DNA of 45,743 bases. It comes from an uncultured Sinobacteraceae bacterium (GTDB lineage Bacteria > Pseudomonadota > Gammaproteobacteria > Steroidobacterales > Steroidobacteraceae). Made by a program: the position numbers and the translations under genes. The stretch is from positions 1 to 45,743 of the forward strand of contig CALEKY010000095.1 in assembly GCA_937902995.1 (NCBI GenBank), written 5' to 3'. Positions within the stretch are counted from its first letter, which is position 1, and each line of letters begins with the position of its first letter. The notes under the pieces are model-generated. The model searched no databases. It was not told the origin of the DNA and saw only the letters and a program-made list of their open reading frames with translations. Positions 35,343 to 42,510 of the stretch are shown in pieces.

Positions 35343-37334
35343 ATGGCAAAGATACTCGGAAAGCTCGGCGCCGCACTTCGACGCGGCTTCGCACGCGTGT
35401 TCGATACGAAGGCGCATCGCGAGGCGGAGGAACGCTGGCGACTGATCGAAGAGCGACTGCGCCTTGCGACGGAAGCCGGCAAGGTCGGGGTGTGGGATTG
35501 GGATATCGAGCGAGACCGCGTCACCTGGACCGGCGCGCTCTATGCAATTCACGGCATCGAGCAGGGCATCTTCGGCGAGATGCCGGCCTCCGCACTCGCA
35601 CAGCTGATCTACCCTGAAGACCGCGAAACCGTGCAAGGAGGCATCGTCGCGGCATTGCGTAGCGGTCAACCTCGTTACGAAGCGGAGTTTCGGACGCTGC
35701 GGACGGACGGCGAAGTGGTCTGGATTTACGTGACTGCGCAGGTCATTCGCCGCAATGACGGACGCGCGGTACGGATGGTCGGTGCGACCGTCGATATCGA
35801 TGACCGCAAACGGATGGAGCTTGCGCTGCGCGAAAGCGACGATCGGTTGCGATTGGCGCTGCGAGCTGCGAATGCCGGCGTCTGGGAGATCAACCTGCTG
35901 ACCGGCGAGACGTTCTGGAGCGACGAGTTTCGCGATCTGTACGGTTACGACCGCTCGGTGGAGCCTTCGCGCAAAATTTGGGGAGAAAGACTTCACCCTG
36001 AGGATCGCGAGCACATGCTCACGGATTTCTCGGGTCGCTTGAAACCCGGTACGAACGAGTTCCATCGCGAGTTCCGTATCGTGCATCCCTCTCGCGGCGT
36101 GCGTTGGATTCATGCTTCCGGGCACGTGGAGCGCGATGCGCGAGGTCGTGCGACGCGAATGCGCGGCATCAGCATCGACATTACGCGGATCAAGCAGGTC
36201 GAAGAGGAGCTACGCGAGGCAGATCGGCGCAAGAACGAATTCCTGGCAACGCTCGCGCACGAGTTACGCAATCCGCTCGCACCGATCCGCAACGGCTTGG
36301 AGATCCTGCGGTTGGCCCCGAACGCCGAGGTTGCCGAACGCGCGCGCAGCATGATGGACCGCCAGCTTCATCAACTCGTGCGCCTCATCGACGACTTGCT
36401 GGAGGTCAGCCGGATTACGAGCGGCAAGATCCAGCTCAATCGCGAGCTGACGGATCTGTCGGTCGTTCTGCAGACGGCCGTCGAGATGAGCAAGCCGCTG
36501 ATCGACGCGGCCGGGCACGAGATCACGATCGAGGTCCCACAGCGGCCGCTCATTGTCGACGGCGACCCGCTGCGGCTCGCGCAAGTGTTCGGCAATCTGC
36601 TGAACAATGCCGCGAAGTACACCAATCCTGGCGGCCGCATTTGGTTGGTTGCGCGCACCGACGGCGATCGAGTGAGCGTCGTCGTGCGCGATAACGGCAT
36701 CGGTATCCCGCGGGAGGTGTTGCCGCGCGTCTTCGAATTGTTCACGCAAGCCAACCACATGATGCAACAGGCACAAGGGGGCTTGGGGATCGGCCTCAGC
36801 ATCGCGAAACGACTGGTCGAGATGCATGGTGGAACGCTCGAAGCGCACAGCGAAGGTCTCGGGACCGGAAGCCAATTCACCGTGCGATTGCCCTTGTGCG
36901 CTGCGGGCGTCGTCGCGTCCTCCACTGAGGAGCAAGTCGCAACGGCCGGTACAGTCGAGCCGTTACGAATACTGGTCGCGGACGACAACGCAGACGCCGC
37001 CGCCAGCCTCGCCATGCTCCTCAAGATGAACGGCCACGAGGTGCGTACGGCGTTCGACGGCGAAGAGGCGTTACGAATTGCGCAAGAGCTCGAGCCGGAC
37101 GTGGCATTGCTCGATATCGGCATGCCGTTGCTCGACGGCTACGAAGTGTGCCGGCGATTACGCGCTTCTCCATTCGGTCGCGACATGACGATCGTTGCGC
37201 TGACGGGTTGGGGGCAGACCGAGGATCGCGAACGATCGCGCGCGGCCGGGTTCGACCGACACCTCGTCAAACCGGCAGATTTGCGGGAGGTCGAGGAGTT
37301 GCTGGCGCAAGCAAGCGTGATCCGCGATTCGTGA
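35343..37334 (+). CDS. Cytoplasmic PAS-PAS hybrid histidine kinase with receiver
   Basis: A 663-residue soluble hybrid kinase. Two PAS/PAC modules occupy about 35-155 (WDWDIERDRVTWTGALYAIH; DIDDRKRMEL) and 160-285 (GVWEINLLTGETFWSDEF; DITRIKQVEEEL). HisKA follows with H306 in ATLAHELRNPLAP, then HATPase_c with N421/N422 in FGNLLNNAAKY, DNGIGIP and GLGIGLSIAKRL. A C-terminal receiver has phospho-acceptor D591 and K643. I take the ATG at 35343, preceded by GGGGAAC; the frame stays open upstream through sequence without domain content. No transmembrane region, so it senses an intracellular cue. The final five residues (VIRDS) and stop are encoded by a GTGATTCGTGA-type repeat unit, an unusual end. 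Confidence 0.92.
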   Translation: MAKILGKLGAALRRGFARVFDTKAHREAEERWRLIEERLRLATEAGKVGVWDWDIERDRVTWTGALYAIHGIEQGIFGEMPASALAQLIYPEDRETVQGGIVAALRSGQPRYEAEFRTLRTDGEVVWIYVTAQVIRRNDGRAVRMVGATVDIDDRKRMELALRESDDRLRLALRAANAGVWEINLLTGETFWSDEFRDLYGYDRSVEPSRKIWGERLHPEDREHMLTDFSGRLKPGTNEFHREFRIVHPSRGVRWIHASGHVERDARGRATRMRGISIDITRIKQVEEELREADRRKNEFLATLAHELRNPLAPIRNGLEILRLAPNAEVAERARSMMDRQLHQLVRLIDDLLEVSRITSGKIQLNRELTDLSVVLQTAVEMSKPLIDAAGHEITIEVPQRPLIVDGDPLRLAQVFGNLLNNAAKYTNPGGRIWLVARTDGDRVSVVVRDNGIGIPREVLPRVFELFTQANHMMQQAQGGLGIGLSIAKRLVEMHGGTLEAHSEGLGTGSQFTVRLPLCAAGVVASSTEEQVATAGTVEPLRILVADDNADAAASLAMLLKMNGHEVRTAFDGEEALRIAQELEPDVALLDIGMPLLDGYEVCRRLRASPFGRDMTIVALTGWGQTEDRERSRAAGFDRHLVKPADLREVEELLAQASVIRDS

Positions 37335-37395
37335 CTCGATGGTGTTCGTGATTGGTAAGTGGTGAGTAGAGTCGTCGGTCCGTGATTCGTGTGCG
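37317..37395. repeat. GTGATTCGTG-family repeats, first cluster
   Basis: Units GTGATCCGCGATTCGTGACTCG (shown in part by the kinase 3' end), TTCGTGATTGG and CCGTGATTCGTG recur here. The first units encode the last residues and stop codon of the PAS kinase. Same family as 38151-38181. Confidence 0.65.
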
Positions 37396-37462
37396 CGCCG
37401 ACGCTCCTTCCTTGCGTAGCGCAGCGAAGCGAGGGGTAATAATCGCGCGAACGCACCCGCTT

Positions 37463-37503
37463 CCCTTCTTCCCTCATTCCCTTATTCCCTTTTCCCTTTT
37501 CCC
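37463..37503 (-). other. G-quadruplex motif directly after the DUF4126 stop
   Basis: On the minus (sense) strand the DUF4126 stop codon TAA runs into AGGGAAAAGGGAAAAGGG and then further GGG runs: six GGG runs with loops of 4-5 bases, matching the standard G3+N1-7 quadruplex pattern. No ordinary hairpin terminator is present. Role inferred. Confidence 0.6.
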
Positions 37504-38073
37504 TTAGCTCGCGCTACGCGCTCGCAGCGCGCGGCGGGCAGCCCGCACGGCGAGAAGGATCACGACTGCGAGCGCCAAGATCGGTACGAGGATCGCGAGG
37601 AGCGATAGACCTGCAGCGCTCGCTGTTTCTGCGGTGCTTACGACAGGATTGCCGAGGCCGGCAGTTGCAATGCCGGTTTTCGCGCGTATCAGTGCGCTAC
37701 CGGCTTTCGTGAGGCCGGCTGCGCCGCCGCCGGCAATCACTGCGAGCGGCCACATCAAGATCGGTTGGATGTCCGTCATCACGGAGGCGCTTGCGATCAC
37801 GCCGGCGATGACCGCAACGGGTCCGGCAATCGCATCGAGAAAGTGATCCACACCAGGAACGTAATAAGCGAGCGTTTCGAAGACGGCTGCGGCACCGAGT
37901 ATGATGAGCGCCGGCGTCGTCCCGAGCCATGCGAAGGTGTCATACAACTCGAGCCAACCTACGCGCGCAGCAAGCCCCGCGAACAGTAACGGCACGAACA
38001 CACGAAAGCCTGCCGCTGCAGCGAGCCCGAGCCCGAGTGCGATGCTGAGGAGCGGTTCGAGGAGGGAGTCCAT
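37504..38073 (-). CDS. DUF4126 integral membrane protein
   Basis: A 189-residue very hydrophobic protein with about five helices and the DUF4126 look: LSIALGLGLAAAAGFRVFVP at the N terminus, YVPGVDHFLDAIAGPVAVIAG in the middle, and a central AGGGAAGLTKAGSALIR hairpin. The family function is unknown. The C terminus is basic (RAARRALRARSAS), consistent with a cytoplasmic tail. It stands alone on the minus strand between a plus-strand kinase and DUF1810, with short repeats on both sides. Its stop codon TAA sits inside a TTCCC-type tract. Confidence 0.87.
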   Translation of the reverse strand: MDSLLEPLLSIALGLGLAAAAGFRVFVPLLFAGLAARVGWLELYDTFAWLGTTPALIILGAAAVFETLAYYVPGVDHFLDAIAGPVAVIAGVIASASVMTDIQPILMWPLAVIAGGGAAGLTKAGSALIRAKTGIATAGLGNPVVSTAETASAAGLSLLAILVPILALAVVILLAVRAARRALRARSAS

Positions 38074-38075
38074 TT

Positions 38076-38262
38076 TGAGGCTACAGGCGACAGGCTACGG
38101 GCAACAGTCAGTAGACGTGCGCGCGGGCGGAATTGTTACAGGCTACGCAATTCGTGATCCGTGACTCGTGATTCGTGCGGGCGAGTAGCCCCCTCACCCT
38201 AACCCTATCCCGCGAGGGGAGAGGGAACGGTTTTCTTCCTTTCCCTGTTCCCTTTTCCCTAT
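38076..38262. repeat. Mixed repeat block between DUF4126 and DUF1810
   Basis: GAGGCTACAGGCGACAGGCTACGG (38078 onward, with a close copy at 42417) is followed by TTCGTGATCCGTGACTCGTG units (38151-38181), then a CCCTCACCC...CGCGAGGGGAGAGGG element (about 38190-38226). Last come three TTCCC runs (38241-38262) that contain the DUF1810 stop codon. On the sense strand these give GGGAAAAGGGAACAGGG, a near-quadruplex motif. Confidence 0.6.
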
Positions 38263-38693
38263 TCCGCCAACAGCTGCACCGTCTTCCCGTCCATCCGCCC
38301 CTGGTTGTATTTCTCAAGTGCGGCCAGAAACGGCGACGGATCGTCGGCGGCTTTGGCGAAGAGCGTCATGCACGAGCAGAACTTGAAGTTGTCGGGCTCG
38401 TAGAAAATCTGCTCGAGCGTGCGTCCTTCGATCGCTTGAACGAGCGCTGTGCACTCCTTCAATCGAGGTCCGAGCACTGGATGAGCCAAATAGGCGCGGG
38501 CTTCGTCGAGCGACGAGATGGCGTACTTGCGTGCCATCGGACTAGAGCCGAGACCCTGAAGCTGCGGAAAAATGAACCACATCCAGTGGCTGCGTTTCTC
38601 GCCTGCGCGCAGCTCGGCGCACACGCGGTCGTAAACGGGATCCTGTGCGCTGACGAAGCGTTCGAGATCGTAAGGATCTGGCTGTGAGCTCAT
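38259..38693 (-). CDS. DUF1810 family protein
   Basis: A 144-residue cytoplasmic protein that covers the whole DUF1810 family: DPYDLERFVSAQDPVYDRV at the N terminus, the conserved SHWMWFIFPQLQGLG in the first third, YAISSLDEARAYLAHPVLG, and DNFKFCSCMTLFA near the end. These residues are nearly invariant in the family, so the assignment is firm although the biochemical role is unknown. No Shine-Dalgarno precedes the ATG at 38693. The stop codon TAG lies in a TTCCCTATTCC tract. Nothing nearby suggests a partner. Confidence 0.9.
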   Translation of the reverse strand: MSSQPDPYDLERFVSAQDPVYDRVCAELRAGEKRSHWMWFIFPQLQGLGSSPMARKYAISSLDEARAYLAHPVLGPRLKECTALVQAIEGRTLEQIFYEPDNFKFCSCMTLFAKAADDPSPFLAALEKYNQGRMDGKTVQLLAE

Positions 38694-38761
38694 CTGGCGG
38701 CAGGATCTGCAACGACGATCAGCTCATCGTGCCGGCATGTCCGCGCCGGCGCCATCCGCTC

Positions 38762-39559
38762 TTATCTGTACTGCCGGTCGCGCGTCTTCAAAGCAACTCG
38801 ACGGCCGAAGTAGTACGCGATGCCGAGCTCCCAAGTCTTGATCGAAGGCGTGGCGTCGGTCGTGGCGAACGACAAGTGAACGCCGAGGCCGTCGCCGAAG
38901 ATTTCCGGCTGATGCTCGATACGCAGTCCGTACGTATCCTCGTCGTACAGATCGTTGCCGAACAGCTCGAGCTTCAAGCTGTCGAGCGGATACCAGCTCG
39001 CCGATACCGTGGTCGCTTCCGATTCGGGTCCGTTTTCGAATTGAGTCGAGACGTAATTGGCACCGATCGTGAAGTTGCCCAGATAGACCTCGGCAGCGAA
39101 GTGATAGCCGTCCGAGGCCTGTTCGTCCTTGCCGGATAGCGGAAACAGCGCAACACCATCGCAGTCCGCCGAAAGCTCGCCGATGTCGTATCCGGCGGAC
39201 ACGCGTCCGAGCGACGGTATGCGCACGAACAGCGATGCCGTTCCGGTGAGGCTGTCGAAGGTGCATGCAGGACGGCTACCGGCGAGTTGTCCCGATTCGT
39301 CCTCGAGGACATCGCGTGTGCGTATGCGCGATCGCTCATAACCTCCACCCAGTGTGACGCCGAGGAAACGGCCGAGCGGCAAGGTGGCGAAGAGATCGGC
39401 GCCGATCGCGCCGCTCGAAGTACTGTTGGACGTATCCGTTTCGACACTCGCGACCCCGAGTTGGAAATGCGTCCGCTCGACTGCGCGCTCTTGTGCGAAC
39501 GCATTGCTGCCGAGCAGACAAACGGCGAGCGCGCCGATCGCAGTCCTGTTGAAGTTCAT
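38762..39559 (-). CDS. Outer-membrane beta-barrel-like protein
   Basis: A 265-residue protein with a clear signal peptide (MNFNRTAIGALAVCLLGSNAFAQ). The rest alternates hydrophobic and polar residues in strand-like blocks (FQLGVASVETD; GFLGVTLGGGYERS-like; VSAGYDIGELS; FTIGANYVSTQF; WELGIAYYFG), as expected of an eight-to-twelve-strand barrel. Two cysteines could form a disulfide. The family is not recognised. The frame stays open far upstream, but the ATG at 39559 opens the signal peptide and lies 8 bases after the stop of the lipoprotein gene, so the two form a transcription unit. Function unknown. Confidence 0.75.
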   Translation of the reverse strand: MNFNRTAIGALAVCLLGSNAFAQERAVERTHFQLGVASVETDTSNSTSSGAIGADLFATLPLGRFLGVTLGGGYERSRIRTRDVLEDESGQLAGSRPACTFDSLTGTASLFVRIPSLGRVSAGYDIGELSADCDGVALFPLSGKDEQASDGYHFAAEVYLGNFTIGANYVSTQFENGPESEATTVSASWYPLDSLKLELFGNDLYDEDTYGLRIEHQPEIFGDGLGVHLSFATTDATPSIKTWELGIAYYFGRRVALKTRDRQYR

Positions 39560-39567
39560 GGCAGGTC

Positions 39568-41196
39568 TCACGAAGCAGGTGTTGGCTGCACGACGAGCTG
39601 CGCCGTGCCGGCGATGAACAGCGTGTTTCCGTCGAGCGAGATCGTCATGACGACGTTGCTGCCCGGCGAAGCGACGAGCGGCACCGGCGCACCGATCGGC
39701 GCGTATTCCTCGCCGTCTTCCTGCGCCTCCGAAATGTCGAACACGAGCAATGCATTCGCCTCCGTGTCGTAGGTGTAGGCGCGTTTGCCGTCCGGGTGCA
39801 GTGCGACGGCGGCCGTCGTCTCCGGAAGCGTGCCGAGCAAGCCGAACGACGAGTTGTAGACGCGTAAGCCGTTCAGGACCACGCGCGATGCATTCAGATC
39901 GAATGCGGGTGCGATTCCGTTGTAATTCGCGGTGATTCCCGCGGCGCTGATCGTGCCGTTCGAAGCGTTCGCGAGGAAAACCGCCGGCGGCGTCTCGAGC
40001 GACGGATGTCCTTGAATCAGCGTCACGATGGCGCCGCTCGCCACGCCTGCGGCGACGGCGTTGTTGAGATTGACCTGTAGCCGATTGACAGCGCCTGTGC
40101 GCGGCACGTACGAGTACAGCGGCGTGGTCGTGTTCTCGCCGATGCCCGTCGTAATGAGGGCGACGTTCGTGTTCTGGAATGCGAGCGATTTCAGGAAACT
40201 GTTCTCGGGCAGATCGGGCGCGGGTACCGGTGTGCCGAGCGTGAGGGCGACCGGATCGACCGGAATGATGTCGCTCGTCGAGATCGCGATGAGCTGCGAC
40301 CCGTTGGTCGTCAGCGCCACGTCTCTGAGGCCGGCGATCGTTGCGCTCGTCGGCGGTTGCCAAACGTTGTTCTCGAACGCAAACCGCACGATCTGTCCGC
40401 CTTGTGCATCGGTCGCAGCCACCAATGCGGAGTGCAGCGCATCGTATTCGAGCGCGTGAATGGCGGTGACGGTGTTCGGCCATGCGAGCGTTGCAGGTGC
40501 ATGAGTGATGGCGTCGACGACCGTCAATGTTGCGGAGGTCGGCACGGGGCCTTCATGAGCAGACGCCGTAATGTTGATGGGATACGTACCTGCGGCGAGC
40601 TCCGGGAACGTTGCACGTATTTCCGTGCTGCTGACGACGGAGAACGTGCTGGCCGCCGTGTTGCCGGCGCTCACACCGTCGATCGCAAAGCCTTCGAATC
40701 CCACGCCGCGAATGATCGCCGACGCCGGTGTTCCCGCGACTGCAACGTTCGGTGCGACGTCATTGACGACGGGAGAGATCTGATAATTCACCCGGATCGT
40801 GTGCGTCTCGCCGGCCGCAAGCCGAGTGCATCCGGGATCGGCACACACGTACGTCGTCACTGCGATCGCGCTCGTGAATCGTCCTGAACCGATGTCGCTC
40901 GGGTTCGCGGGAACGACTGAAATCTCGGCCGACGAACCGGACAGCGTCACATCGACTCGCTCGACTGCCGGACCGGTATGTATGGCGGCAATGTTCGTCA
41001 CGCCTGCGCCAAATGTTGCCGTGACGACTTGTGGGGCCGGCCTTTCGGCATCGGGTGAGGCGACGCTGAATTCAAGCGTCTGCGTCGAGAGCTGGAATTG
41101 GCGGCCGTCGTTGTCGCCGCTGCTCGAGCATGCGCACAAGAACGCGAATGCGATCGCACCGAGTCCGCGGTGCGCCTTAGAGAATCGAAAGGACAA
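39568..41196 (-). CDS. Lipoprotein with IPT/TIG-like and beta-propeller-like region
   Basis: A 542-residue secreted lipoprotein. The N terminus ends in FAFLCACSSSGD, a lipobox (LCAC) with lipidated cysteine at 23. Residues about 150-240 contain an IPT/TIG-like immunoglobulin fold (VAPNVAVAGTPASAIIRGVGFEG; GTYPINITA). The C-terminal 300 residues hold repeated short strand motifs (AIHALEYDALHSALVAATD; DVALTTNGSQLIAISTS; AVALHPDGKRAYTYD) like a seven-bladed propeller of the YVTN/lactonase type. Translation starts at TTG 41196: GGGAGG lies 5 bases upstream and no nearer ATG would keep the signal. It probably binds ligand or protein at the cell surface together with the barrel protein encoded next. 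Confidence 0.8.
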   Translation of the reverse strand: MSFRFSKAHRGLGAIAFAFLCACSSSGDNDGRQFQLSTQTLEFSVASPDAERPAPQVVTATFGAGVTNIAAIHTGPAVERVDVTLSGSSAEISVVPANPSDIGSGRFTSAIAVTTYVCADPGCTRLAAGETHTIRVNYQISPVVNDVAPNVAVAGTPASAIIRGVGFEGFAIDGVSAGNTAASTFSVVSSTEIRATFPELAAGTYPINITASAHEGPVPTSATLTVVDAITHAPATLAWPNTVTAIHALEYDALHSALVAATDAQGGQIVRFAFENNVWQPPTSATIAGLRDVALTTNGSQLIAISTSDIIPVDPVALTLGTPVPAPDLPENSFLKSLAFQNTNVALITTGIGENTTTPLYSYVPRTGAVNRLQVNLNNAVAAGVASGAIVTLIQGHPSLETPPAVFLANASNGTISAAGITANYNGIAPAFDLNASRVVLNGLRVYNSSFGLLGTLPETTAAVALHPDGKRAYTYDTEANALLVFDISEAQEDGEEYAPIGAPVPLVASPGSNVVMTISLDGNTLFIAGTAQLVVQPTPAS

Positions 41197-41523
41197 GTCC
41201 GCCTCCCAAGTACATGTGAGCTGTGCGACGGTGTGCGTTCTACAAGATGGTTCGCACCGACGAGCGTCGCATGGTAGATCGCGAAACTTAACGCGACCTG
41301 TACCTCGGCTGTGTGCCGGACTGTAAACCGCACGCCGCCAAATTTGAACGCCGGCGGCGGTCGCAATCGTCGGCGGTTCGACCGCTACGGCAGGCGACCC
41401 CTGATCTGACAGGTCGAATCCTGGAGCCGGGCGTCACTATACATGGCGCCCAAAGCCGCGCAAGAACAGCGCCACAAGGCGCAGCCGAGGCATGCGCGAG
41501 CTGTCTCCGCCGGCATTCGGCGC
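41197..41523. other. Gene-free stretch before the lipoprotein gene
   Basis: These 327 bases lie between the methyltransferase stop and the lipoprotein start, both on the minus strand. No gene or RNA is supported. A CGCCGCCAAATTTGAACGCCGGCGGCG segment (from about 41333) has partly matching arms but no T-run. The lipoprotein promoter must be here. Confidence 0.4.
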
Positions 41524-42333
41524 TCAGCGCTTTCGGAACTTGTAGATGAACTGATCGGTGCGATGACGGACCCTGGGATCGAACACGGACGTGTCGAGAG
41601 GGTCGTCCTCGTGGCGCAGGGCAGCGCTTTCCCCGACGAATTCGAAACCCGCGCGCTCGAAATCCTCCCGTACGATCCTCGGGTCGATGCGGTGGAGCCG
41701 GCTGGCCACGGCCTTCGTGTTTTCGCGCGGAGTCTCGCGTGCAATGTGGTCCACGACGACCACGAGACCGTCTTCGCGTAATGCGGTATGCAGAATGGCG
41801 AGCACTTTGGCGGGATCGCCCAAGGGTTCGGGCGAGCCGCGCGGCAGCCAGTACAGATCGTGGTAGACGAGCATGAAGAGCACACGGTCGAGCGACGCCG
41901 GCTCGAGCGGAATGTAGTTGCTCGGCGCATTCAGACGGCGCGTGTTCGGCAGACGCTTTCTCCCGAGCCGCATCAGCAGCTCATGGTTCGCAGCCTGGTT
42001 GTACAGCTCGTTGTTGTAGACGATCACGCTGCCTGTCGGCCCCACGATGCGTGATAGCAGCTCGCTGTAGTAACCGGGCCCTGCATAGAAATCGAGCACA
42101 TCGTGTCCCGGTGCCACTTCGAGGAAACGCAGGATCTCGGCGGGCTTGCGCCACGTGTCCTCGATCCGATCGCCCGGCATGCGCTCCTCGCTGGCAATCG
42201 CAGCTTCGATCGGATCGTTCGGTGCAGCGACGGCAAGCTGCAGGATCGCGACTGCGATCAGACTGTAGGCTGTAGACCGTAGGCTGGAGGAAGCAATGCG
42301 TTCGCGTCTCGCACCGAGATCTCGCTGACTCAT
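41524..42333 (-). CDS. Class I SAM-dependent methyltransferase with signal peptide
   Basis: A 269-residue methyltransferase. The SAM-binding motif I is HDVLDFYAGPGYYSELL at about residues 77-93, and later VLFMLVYHDLYWLP and LREDGLVVVVDH match motifs IV-VI of class I enzymes. The first 38 residues look like an export signal (hydrophobic run TAYSLIAVAILQLAVAA before PNDPIEAAI), which is odd because SAM is cytosolic; similar signal-bearing methyltransferases are known in proteobacteria. I use ATG 42333, with AGGG upstream; a TTG 6 bases before it is less likely. Part of the signal region is encoded by CTACAGCCTACAG-type repeat units (42262-42289), so the N terminus may have arisen by repeat insertion. 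Confidence 0.82.
   Translation of the reverse strand: MSQRDLGARRERIASSSLRSTAYSLIAVAILQLAVAAPNDPIEAAIASEERMPGDRIEDTWRKPAEILRFLEVAPGHDVLDFYAGPGYYSELLSRIVGPTGSVIVYNNELYNQAANHELLMRLGRKRLPNTRRLNAPSNYIPLEPASLDRVLFMLVYHDLYWLPRGSPEPLGDPAKVLAILHTALREDGLVVVVDHIARETPRENTKAVASRLHRIDPRIVREDFERAGFEFVGESAALRHEDDPLDTSVFDPRVRHRTDQFIYKFRKR
42262..42289. repeat. CTGTAGGCTGTAG repeat inside a coding region
   Basis: ACTGTAGGCTGTAGACCGTA and AGGCTGGAGG, the same units seen in intergenic DNA at 24900 and 25227, here encode the SSLRSTAYSL residues of the methyltransferase signal region. Confidence 0.65.
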
Positions 42334-42415
42334 GCCCAAGCCCTTCGTCCAAGCTGCGCAGAACTGTAGCCGGCACGCGTCGGCTTGAGATGGCGGGGCA
42401 TGTGAAGTTTTGACG

Positions 42416-42478
42416 AGGCTACAGGCGACAGGACGGGCGACAGCAATAGTCGCGCGCGGACGCGCGCCTTTCCTTCTT
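42416..42478. repeat. GGCTACAGGCGACAGG repeat downstream of the debranching-enzyme gene
   Basis: GAGGCTACAGGCGACAGG is an almost exact copy of the unit at 38078. It lies between the methyltransferase start and the end of the debranching-enzyme gene. CGCGCGCGGACGCGCGC follows. Confidence 0.6.
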
Positions 42479-42507
42479 CCCTTTTCCCCTTTCCCTTTCC
42501 CTTTCCC
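42479..42507 (-). other. G-quadruplex motif after the debranching-enzyme stop
   Basis: In the gene's sense the stop TAG runs into GCTGGGAAAGGGAAAGGG and two more G runs: five runs of three or more Gs with loops of 3-4 bases, a textbook quadruplex pattern. No hairpin terminator is seen. Confidence 0.65.
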
Positions 42508-42510
42508 AGC

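Noticed and set aside
37440..38262. CRISPR-like array
   Set aside because: The repeats are short, degenerate and of mixed families, without regular unique spacers or cas genes.
39560..40483. In-frame extension of the barrel protein
   Set aside because: It overlaps the lipoprotein gene in another frame, is extremely arginine-rich, and would bury the clear signal peptide that starts at 39559.
41395..41440. tRNA-like AGGTCGAATCCTGG segment
   Set aside because: It recalls a T-arm, but the loop lacks the TTC start, and no acceptor, D or anticodon arms can be folded around it.
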